A DNA stretch of 64,000 nt from Prochlorococcus sp. MIT 0701 (GTDB taxonomy: Bacteria; Cyanobacteriota; Cyanobacteriia; PCC-6307; Cyanobiaceae). A program made the position numbers and the translations under genes. Each line of letters starts with the position of its first letter. Positions within the stretch are counted from its first letter, which is position 1. Location of the stretch: assembly GCF_000760295.1 (NCBI RefSeq), contig NZ_JNBA01000020.1, positions 1-64,000 of the forward strand, in the 5' to 3' direction. This document shows positions 57,734-64,000 of this stretch, one piece after another. Below the pieces are notes generated by a model. That model was not told where the DNA came from, made no database searches, and saw nothing but the letters and a program-made list of their open reading frames with translations.

Positions 57734-58696
57734 ATGACCTCGCCCCTGGATCTTTCCGTCGTCGTGCCCCTCTACAACGAGGAGGAAAGCCTGCCGGAGC
57801 TGGTGGATCAGTTAATTGTGGCGCTTCGTTCTACGGGTGAACGCTTCGAAATTGTGCTCGTAAATGATGGCTCCACCGACGGCACCGCCAAGGTGCTGGA
57901 AGAGCTGATATCTGAAAAAACTGAACTTGTTGGCGTGCTGCTACGCAAAAACTACGGCCAAACGGCCGCCATGGCTGCAGGATTCGACGTATCCCAAGGT
58001 GAAGTCATTGTCAGCATCGATGGCGATCTCCAAAACGATCCCGCCGACATCCCACTACTCCTGTCGAAGTTGCGTGAGGGATACGACCTCGTTAGCGGCT
58101 GGCGTCATCAACGCCAGGATGCTGCCCTAAAGCGCAAGCTGCCCTCAAAAATTGCAAATCGCCTGATCGGCCGCGTTACCGGTGTACGACTGCATGACTA
58201 CGGATGCTCACTGAAAGCCTATCGGAAAGAAATTCTGACCGACATGCGTCTCTACGGAGAGCTACACCGCTTCCTGCCGGCTTTGGCCTTTATCGAAGGG
58301 GCTCTGATCACCGAAGTGAAAGTCAACCACCGTGCACGCCAATACGGCAATAGCAAATACGGGATCGATCGCACCTTCCGCGTGTTGATGGACCTTTTCA
58401 CCGTGTGGTTTATGAAGCGCTTTCTGACCAGACCGATGTACGTCTTCGGCTTCGGCGGGTTGGTCGCCATGGGCGGGAGCCTGCTGACCAGTACATATCT
58501 ACTGACGATCAAGCTGATGGGAGAAGACATCGGCAACAGACCACTACTCACCATGGCTGTAGTGCTTGGCCTGACAGGAGTTCAGTTGTTCTGCTTTGGA
58601 CTACTGGGTGAGTTGGTCATGCGCACCTACCACGAAAGCCAAGGACGACCGATTTACCGCATACGGGCGACATTGCGCGGCGGCGGGGCCTCTTGA
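57734..58696 (+). CDS. Family 2 glycosyltransferase with C-terminal membrane helices (GtrB/dolichol-P-mannose synthase type)
   Basis: 320 residues from ATG 57734 (MTSPLDLSVVVPLYNEEES); an in-frame ATG at 57668 would overlap the previous gene by 23 bases. GT-A motifs: VLVNDGSTDGT, the metal-binding SIDGDLQNDP, and the QxxRW-like region NHRARQYGNSKYG. Two membrane segments (MYVFGFGGLVAMGGSLLTSTYLL and LLTMAVVLGLTGVQLFCFGLLGELVMR) follow. Such enzymes transfer sugars to polyprenyl phosphate for envelope glycans. Acceptor and sugar are unknown. Confidence 0.92.
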   Translation: MTSPLDLSVVVPLYNEEESLPELVDQLIVALRSTGERFEIVLVNDGSTDGTAKVLEELISEKTELVGVLLRKNYGQTAAMAAGFDVSQGEVIVSIDGDLQNDPADIPLLLSKLREGYDLVSGWRHQRQDAALKRKLPSKIANRLIGRVTGVRLHDYGCSLKAYRKEILTDMRLYGELHRFLPALAFIEGALITEVKVNHRARQYGNSKYGIDRTFRVLMDLFTVWFMKRFLTRPMYVFGFGGLVAMGGSLLTSTYLLTIKLMGEDIGNRPLLTMAVVLGLTGVQLFCFGLLGELVMRTYHESQGRPIYRIRATLRGGGAS

Positions 58697-59133
58697 ATGA
58701 CAACAGCACGCGATTTGCCCCGATAGCGTCCAATTGCTGCCGCTGCGGCAGCGACAACACGGCCATCGGAGTCATGCAGCCCCTGCCGCAACAGTGACAT
58801 AACCGAAACATGACCCCAGAGGCCTGCCAGGGTCACAGCCTCTAATCTTTGCTCAGGGCCTGCATCCATGGCCTCACGTAGCTGCCTTTGCAGAGCAAGG
58901 CGTTCAAGAGACGTAGCCGGTGAATTCCATGTGACCGGACTCTCAATGGCCAACGAAGCGGAATCCTCAGATCCCTGCCATTGAGGCTTAACTAGGGTTA
59001 GCTGAACACGATTCAAAGCAGCCACGCTGCTGGCGTCGGTACTGCTCAGCAGGAGCTTGCGAGGGCGTCTACCCAAACCCCAGAGCACCAGGGTGAGAGC
59101 TAAAACAGCAGCACCAGCAAACAGTTGATTCAT
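58654..59133 (-). CDS. Membrane-anchored HEAT-repeat-like protein
   Basis: 159 residues. One N-terminal membrane helix (LFAGAAVLALTLVLWGLG) is followed by a polar linker and a C-terminal half with HEAT-like helices (RLEAVTLAGLWGHVSVMSLLRQGLHDSDGRVVAAAAAAIGRY). Similar domains act as protein-binding scaffolds. Overlaps the end of the glycosyltransferase gene by 43 bases on the opposite strand. Role unknown. Confidence 0.72.
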   Translation of the reverse strand: MNQLFAGAAVLALTLVLWGLGRRPRKLLLSSTDASSVAALNRVQLTLVKPQWQGSEDSASLAIESPVTWNSPATSLERLALQRQLREAMDAGPEQRLEAVTLAGLWGHVSVMSLLRQGLHDSDGRVVAAAAAAIGRYRGKSRAVVIQEAPPPRNVARMR

Positions 59134-59208
59134 TGAAAGATTGCTCGGTGAACCGGCGGTAACCGATGATGAGCCCGATAGTGATGGATTGAACTTTTAT
59201 GTCGCCAA

Positions 59209-59228
59209 GAGGGCCTGAATCGGCCCTC
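59209..59228. other. Inverted repeat upstream of psaI
   Basis: GAGGGCC (59209-59215) and GGCCCTC (59222-59228) around six bases, between the divergent HEAT-like gene and psaI. TATACA at 59242-59247 may be the psaI -10 element, putting the repeat just upstream of it, where a regulator could bind. Confidence 0.4.
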
Positions 59229-59274
59229 ATCAAAGGCGATCTATACAGTAGCTATGGAACCTTTGGCTGACGCC

Positions 59275-59391
59275 ATGACAAGTGATTTTGCTGCCACCTG
59301 GCTGCCTGCGGTGTTTGTACCCCTGATTGTGCTAGTGACACCTGCAATTTTCATTGTCCTAGTGGGTCGCCATATCACAGCTACCGACTGA
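59275..59391 (+). CDS. psaI: Photosystem I subunit VIII (PsaI)
   Basis: 38 residues from ATG 59275 (MTSDFAATWLPAVFVPLIV), one membrane helix and the ending GRHITATD. The length and sequence are typical. PsaI binds PsaL and stabilises it at the trimerisation side of photosystem I. An in-frame ATG at 59254 would add seven residues and is less likely. It lies 44 bases before psaL, the usual psaI-psaL pair. Confidence 0.95.
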   Translation: MTSDFAATWLPAVFVPLIVLVTPAIFIVLVGRHITATD

Positions 59392-59435
59392 GCTGTAGAC
59401 GCTTAACCCCAGCCAACCGACTCCCCTAATACCGA

Positions 59436-59999
59436 ATGACTGACGAGAACCTGCCCCTAGGCCCCAAGAAGCTCAACGAAAAGTACCGTGACCGAGGGCA
59501 CGTAGAAGAGTGGGCTGTGCAGCCTGCCGCTGACCCCTGTGTCGGGAACCTGGCCACTCCAGTCAATAGTGGCTACTTCGTGAAAGCCTTAGTCAACAAT
59601 CTTCCCCTCTACCGCGAGGGTATTTCTGCAAACTTCCGCGGTTTGGAAACTGGGGCCGCGATCGGCTACTTCATTTACGGTCCCTTCTTAGTGATGGGTC
59701 CGCTAAGAACCACCGATTTTGCAACAACCGCAGCTTTATTGGCAACAGTTGGAGCAGTCCATATCCTTACTGCTCTTTTAGTGCTTTACAACGTCCCCGG
59801 CAAGGCACCCACCGTGCCACCACCGGACGTCACTGTTGCTAACCCTCCTGCTGACCTGTTCACAAGGAAAGGCTGGGCCGACTTCACAAGTGGCTTTTGG
59901 CTGGGCGGATGCGCGGGCGCAGCCTTTGCATGGTTCCTATGCAACACTTTGCACATGCAACCACTGCTGAATGTTCCCATGAATGTCTGGGCTTCTTAA
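59436..59999 (+). CDS. psaL: Photosystem I subunit XI (PsaL)
   Basis: 187 residues. The N-terminal domain has [10 protein letters not shown]-like text ([27 protein letters not shown]), then [16 protein letters not shown] and two to three membrane helices (about 75-98, 105-125, 160-180). PsaL connects monomers into trimers or tetramers. It is longer than the typical 150-165 residues because of extended N-terminal and inter-helix segments ([16 protein letters not shown]). Followed by a strong terminator. Confidence 0.98.
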   Translation: MTDENLPLGPKKLNEKYRDRGHVEEWAVQPAADPCVGNLATPVNSGYFVKALVNNLPLYREGISANFRGLETGAAIGYFIYGPFLVMGPLRTTDFATTAALLATVGAVHILTALLVLYNVPGKAPTVPPPDVTVANPPADLFTRKGWADFTSGFWLGGCAGAAFAWFLCNTLHMQPLLNVPMNVWAS

Positions 60000-60047
60000 G
60001 ACTCAAGAAGTTTTCACATCCTCAAATCGAAAAGGAAAAAACCTTCT

Positions 60048-60081
60048 CCTGGGGTGGCTTGATTGCTTCCCCAGGTTTTTT
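60048..60081 (+). terminator. Intrinsic terminator of psaI-psaL
   Basis: CCTGGGG (60048-60054) pairs with CCCCAGG (60069-60075), followed by six T residues. It starts 49 bases after the psaL stop. Confidence 0.92.
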
Positions 60082-60710
60082 ATTGCTTCAAGAGTTCCAA
60101 GTCATGATGAAAGGCCAATGATTAAAAGTCTTTCAAAGTTGAAATAATAAAGCTGCCTCTAGGCCTCATAAGCTAATCACTTTGGGAATTGCATTCCCCG
60201 CTAAGGAGAGACGGCAACACCCCCTCAACAACAAAGCACATGCATTGCCAAAAGAGGCGCTGAGAAGATTGTGGTGAGCCTAAAAAGTCGTGTTGAAGTA
60301 GAGATAGACAATTAGATTAGAGACAGTGAGGTCTCCTCAAAGTGAATAAACTGGCAGAGCCAATGGGGCTGCATTCTCATCTTGGCATTTGCCAATGCAA
60401 AGAGAAATGAAAGCCTAATCTAAGCAAACCACCTAATAAGATTCCTTGAGCTGACTTGTATAAATAGAACGCATTAACTCAGGGACAAGATGGCCCATAC
60501 AAAGCGCCTAAGAAGGAGCGCTCTATCGTTATATGGACAAACTATTGATAGCTTTCAATTGTCATCATTTTGTCAATTAATCCAATCCAGGCCGAACACT
60601 TTGGCTGTCCAGTTTCAAGGGATTTAACGAGCTATTGCCATGCATAGCCTGAAAAATAAAATGCATGTACAAGCCAATTTTCTAAGAACGAATCTATCCA
60701 ATAAGGCAAG
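60082..60710. other. Gene-free interval between psaL and psaB
   Basis: About 630 bases between two convergent terminators. Stops occur in all frames and no short conserved protein was recognised. A small GGGAAT-TGC-ATTCCC hairpin lies at 60184-60198. Such an isolated gap could hold a small RNA, but no known cyanobacterial Yfr signature was seen. Confidence 0.6.
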
Positions 60711-60740
60711 AAAAAACCCCGTCAAGTAAACCTGACGGGG
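60711..60740 (-). terminator. Intrinsic terminator of psaA-psaB
   Basis: On the minus strand CCCCGTCA (60740-60733) pairs with TGACGGGG (60724-60717) and is followed by TTTTTTCTT. It lies 45 bases after the psaB stop. Confidence 0.93.
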
Positions 60741-60784
60741 AATATCTTTGTGCCATGGAATCGGCTAACTAGCAAGCAAGGGTG

Positions 60785-63034
60785 TTATCCAAACTTACTT
60801 GATGTAGAGGCAATCACGAAGGCACCGAAAGTAAAGATGTTCCCCACTGCGAAGTGAGTCACACCAACCAAACGGGCCTGAACGATCGAAAGAGCTACTG
60901 GCTTATCACGCCATCCAACCAAGTTGGCAATCGGCGAGCGCTGGTGAGCCCAAACGAGAGTTTCAATCAGCTCCTGCCAATAACCCCTCCAAGAGATCAG
61001 GAACATGAATCCTGTTGCCCAGACCAAATGGCCGGCCAGGAACATGAATGCCCAAGGCGAGAGGTTGTTGATCCCAAATGGGTTGTAGCCATTGATGATC
61101 TGAGAACTGTTAATCCACAGATAATCCCTGAACCAACCCATCAAGTGGGTACTGGACTCATTGAACTGAGCCATGTTGCCCTGCCAGGCGGCAAGGTGCT
61201 TCCAGTGCCAGTAATAAGTGGCCCAAGCAATGGTATTCAATGCCCAGAAAATGGCCATATAAGTGGAGTCCCACGCAGAGATGTCGCAGGTGCCTCCACG
61301 GCCAGGTCCATCACAGGGGAAGGAGTAGCCGAAGTCCTTTTTGTCGGGCATCAGCTTGGAACCCCTTGCATCAAGTGCTCCCTTGATCAAGATCAAAGCA
61401 GTGGTGTGAAGACCCAAGGCAATGCCGTGGTGAACCAGGAAATCTCCTGGGCCAATGGGCATGAAGTTGGAAACTTCAGGACTGGCATTCACCAGATCCA
61501 TCCAGTAGTGCTCACCAGGCATCCCAGCAGCAGCAAGGGATGGTGCACTATTTGCATTCGCAAGCAGCACATCAAGGCCGTACATGACCTTACCGCTGGC
61601 AGCCTGAAGGAACTGGGCAAAAATGGGCTCAACAAGGATCTGCTTTTCGGGGGTTCCGAAAGCAATCACCACATCGTTATGGAGATACAGCGCCAGGGTA
61701 TGGAAACCGAGGAGCATGCAAACCCAGCTCAAGTGACTGATCAGTGCTTCTTTAGTTTCTAAGACCCGTGCAAGAACATTGTCCTTATTGGCCTCAGGGT
61801 CGTAGTCACGGACGAAGAAGATCGCTCCGTGGGAGAAGGCACCGCACATCAAGAAGATGGCGATGTACTGATGGTGGGTATAAAGAGCTGCCTGAGTTGT
61901 GTAGTCCTGAGCAATAAATGCATACGAGGGCAAGGCACCCATGTGATGCGCTACAAGACTGGCTGCTGTACCTAGACAGGCAAGAGCAAGACCCAGTTGG
62001 AAGTGCAGTGAGTTGTTGATCGTATCGGTGATCCCGGTGTGGTTAAGACCGTAGTGACCGATTTTTTCTCGGAAACCATCCTTATGAGGATCATTAGGAT
62101 GATTCGTGTTGTGACCATCGGTAATCTCCTTAAAGGTGTGACCGATACCGAAACTGTTCCGGTACATATGGCCACCGATGATCATCAAGACGCCAATCGC
62201 CAGATGGTGATGTGAGATGTCAGTCAGCCAAAGCGCACCGCTCTGGGGATGGACACCACCGAGGAAGGTAAGGATGGCCGTACCGGCACCTTCAGAGCTG
62301 CCAAACACCTGGTTCAAGGAATCAGGATTCTGTGAATAGGCACCCCAGTTTCCTGTAAAGAAGGGGGTCAACCCTTCAGGGTGTGGCAGAACTGTGAGGA
62401 AGTTGTCCCAACCGACGTGTTGACCACGGGACTCGGGAATAGCCACGTGAATCAGGTGTCCAGTCCAGGCGATGTTGGTGAAACCGAACAGCACTGCGAG
62501 GTGATGATTCATCATCGCCTCAGCGTTCTTAAACCAAGCAAGCGAAGGACGGAATCTTGGCTGCAAATGCAACCAGCCACCGAACAAGAGCCAAGCAACC
62601 AGGATGTCAATGAAGATTGCACCCTGATATAGCTCTGTATTGGTGCGCATTCCAATGGTGTACCACCAGTGGTAGACACCGGAATAACAAAGATTTACTG
62701 GACCGGATGAACCCGCTTGTGTCAAGGCATCACTGATGCCTTGACCAAAATGAGGATCCCAAATTGCGTGAGCGATGGGGCGAACGTTCTGTGGGTCGGC
62801 GACCCACTGCTCGAAGTTGCCCTGCCAGGCGACATGGAACAGGTTGCCTGCAACCCAAAGACCAATGACAGCGAGATGACCGAAATGGGTAGAGAACAGC
62901 TTTTGGTAAAGCCGTTCTTCAGTCATGCCGTCGTGGCTCTCGAAATCGTGAGCCGTGGCAATGCCGTACCAAATACGGCGGGTTGTAGGGTCCTGTGCCA
63001 GACCCTGGCTGAACGAAGGAAATTTCGTTGCCAT
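60785..63034 (-). CDS. psaB: Photosystem I core protein PsaB
   Basis: 749 residues, eleven membrane helices, P700 reaction-centre apoprotein A2. The F_X cluster-binding loop [19 protein letters not shown] supplies two of the four cysteine ligands. Numerous conserved histidines bind antenna chlorophyll. It follows psaA by 21 bases and is co-transcribed with it. Length is slightly above the 734-742 usual in freshwater cyanobacteria. Confidence 0.99.
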   Translation of the reverse strand: MATKFPSFSQGLAQDPTTRRIWYGIATAHDFESHDGMTEERLYQKLFSTHFGHLAVIGLWVAGNLFHVAWQGNFEQWVADPQNVRPIAHAIWDPHFGQGISDALTQAGSSGPVNLCYSGVYHWWYTIGMRTNTELYQGAIFIDILVAWLLFGGWLHLQPRFRPSLAWFKNAEAMMNHHLAVLFGFTNIAWTGHLIHVAIPESRGQHVGWDNFLTVLPHPEGLTPFFTGNWGAYSQNPDSLNQVFGSSEGAGTAILTFLGGVHPQSGALWLTDISHHHLAIGVLMIIGGHMYRNSFGIGHTFKEITDGHNTNHPNDPHKDGFREKIGHYGLNHTGITDTINNSLHFQLGLALACLGTAASLVAHHMGALPSYAFIAQDYTTQAALYTHHQYIAIFLMCGAFSHGAIFFVRDYDPEANKDNVLARVLETKEALISHLSWVCMLLGFHTLALYLHNDVVIAFGTPEKQILVEPIFAQFLQAASGKVMYGLDVLLANANSAPSLAAAGMPGEHYWMDLVNASPEVSNFMPIGPGDFLVHHGIALGLHTTALILIKGALDARGSKLMPDKKDFGYSFPCDGPGRGGTCDISAWDSTYMAIFWALNTIAWATYYWHWKHLAAWQGNMAQFNESSTHLMGWFRDYLWINSSQIINGYNPFGINNLSPWAFMFLAGHLVWATGFMFLISWRGYWQELIETLVWAHQRSPIANLVGWRDKPVALSIVQARLVGVTHFAVGNIFTFGAFVIASTSSKFG

Positions 63035-63055
63035 GTGGGGAAAGGTCAGGAAAGG

Positions 63056-64000
63056 TCAGCCGAGCCCAAGAAGGCGGGCGTGGAAGAAGGCCCAGGTGGT
63101 CACAATGCCACCGAACAGGAAGTGGGTTACACCAACTGCACGGCCCTGTGTAATGGATAGAGCCCTAGGCTGAATGGTGGGAGCAAGCTTGAGCTTGTTA
63201 TGAGCCCAAATAATGGATTCAAACAGCTCCTGCCAATAGCCACGGCCGCTGAACAGGAACATCAAGCTGAAGGCCCATACGAAGTGGCCACCCAGGAACA
63301 ACAGGCCATAGCCGCTGAGGCCAGAGCCATAGCTCGTGAGCACCTGTGAGGACTGAGCCCAGAGGAAGTCACGGAACCAACCATTCACAGTGATGGCGCT
63401 TTGGGCAAAGTTGCCTGAAACGAGATGGGTAACGGTGCCATCTGAATTGACAGTGCCCCATACATCGCTTTGCATCTTCCACGAGAAGTAGAAGATCACC
63501 ATCGAGATGGAGTTGTACATCCAGAACAGGCCCAGGAACACGTGGTCCCAAGAAGAAACCTGGCAGGTACCACCACGACCTGGTCCGTCGCAAGAGAAAC
63601 GGAATCCAAGGTTGGCCTTGTCAGGGACAAGACGGGAACTGCGCGCAAAGAGCACACCCTTAAGAAGGATGAGGCAAGTTACGTGAATGGTGAAGGCATG
63701 GATGTGGTGAATCATCAAATCGGCTGTTCCCAAAGGAATAGCCATCAGAGCCACCTTGCCGCCAACTGCTACAACTCCTCCGTTGAACACGTCGCTAACT
63801 GCGCCAGGCAAGCCTTGGGTCGTGCCAACAACAGAAGAGGTACCAATAGACGATGCCCAAAGGTTTTGAATCCACTGTGCCAAGACAGGCTGCAACTGAA
63901 TTGCAGAGTCGCTGAACATGTCTTGGGAACGACCCAAAGCACGCATGCTGTCGTTGTGTACATAAAGCCCAAAGCTGTGGAAGCCAAGGAACATGCACAC
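63056..64000 (-). CDS. psaA: Photosystem I core protein PsaA (3' part, cut by window edge)
   Basis: The last 314 residues only; the gene continues beyond the window. The F_X loop [19 protein letters not shown] is present, together with the terminal helices and the ending [12 protein letters not shown]. It pairs with PsaB to bind P700, A0, A1 and the F_X iron-sulfur cluster. Confidence 0.99.
   Translation of the reverse strand: MCMFLGFHSFGLYVHNDSMRALGRSQDMFSDSAIQLQPVLAQWIQNLWASSIGTSSVVGTTQGLPGAVSDVFNGGVVAVGGKVALMAIPLGTADLMIHHIHAFTIHVTCLILLKGVLFARSSRLVPDKANLGFRFSCDGPGRGGTCQVSSWDHVFLGLFWMYNSISMVIFYFSWKMQSDVWGTVNSDGTVTHLVSGNFAQSAITVNGWFRDFLWAQSSQVLTSYGSGLSGYGLLFLGGHFVWAFSLMFLFSGRGYWQELFESIIWAHNKLKLAPTIQPRALSITQGRAVGVTHFLFGGIVTTWAFFHARLLGLG

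Noticed and set aside
60854-61762. 302-codon plus-strand frame opposite psaB
   Set aside because: It lies wholly inside psaB, which is unmistakable; codon bias of the strong psaB frame explains it.

Overview
The window is chromosome from a unicellular marine picocyanobacterium. Photosystem I genes (psaA, psaB, psaI, psaL), ndhN, the clock-input gene ldpA, a CAAD/CURT1-type thylakoid protein and a carotenoid-desaturase-like gene leave little doubt about the phylum. The mix of moderately GC-rich housekeeping genes with an AT-richer giant-gene region fits the Prochlorococcus/Synechococcus clade, most likely a low-light Prochlorococcus with a large genome. That last step is inference from base composition and gene content by eye.

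Layout. (1) 1-23.5 kb is an accessory secretion locus. It holds the tail of one dockerin-like exoprotein, a complete 1446-residue paralog with the same tail, a 4469-residue giant protein with cadherin/Ig-like, cohesin-like and calcium-binding modules, and a three-gene type I secretion operon (parvulin-like isomerase, ABC transporter with cyclic-nucleotide-like and inactive C39-like domains, HlyD adaptor). No TolC is present. (2) 23.5-36.3 kb is a mixed housekeeping stretch: a decaying MoeB/ThiF gene beside a JAMM protease, CAAD protein, fructosamine-kinase-like protein, CrtD-like desaturase, tyrA, a degenerate DinG-like protein, recA with a LexA-type operator, a HAD phosphatase, tRNA-Gln, a SpoIIIAA/Ycf45-like ATPase, ldpA and ndhN. 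(3) 36.3-53.4 kb is the S10-spc-alpha ribosomal superoperon in its cyanobacterial form, from rplC to prfA, with secY, adk, rpoA and truA inside. rpsJ, rpsN, rpmD and map are not in the run. (4) 53.3-59.1 kb has an HNH nuclease, alanine racemase, tRNA-Ser, an AT-rich empty stretch, a beta-lactamase-fold protein, an NlpC/P60 cell-wall peptidase, a GT2 glycosyltransferase and a HEAT-like membrane protein. (5) 59.2-64 kb holds psaI, psaL and, on the other strand, psaB and the 3' part of psaA.

Working together: the first 23 kb reads as one export system with its probable cargo. Two cargo proteins carry dockerin-like calcium-binding pairs, and both the complete paralog and the giant protein carry cohesin-like sandwiches, which suggests a self-assembling calcium-dependent cell-surface or extracellular structure. 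The rest is core metabolism and gene expression.

A second theme is a set of unusually long, perfect inverted repeats, some inside coding sequence (19-bp arms in the DinG-like gene, 17-bp arms in rplO, 12-bp arms in the giant gene). They are far longer than chance predicts and look like products of template-switch (quasipalindrome-correcting) mutation or selected mRNA structures.
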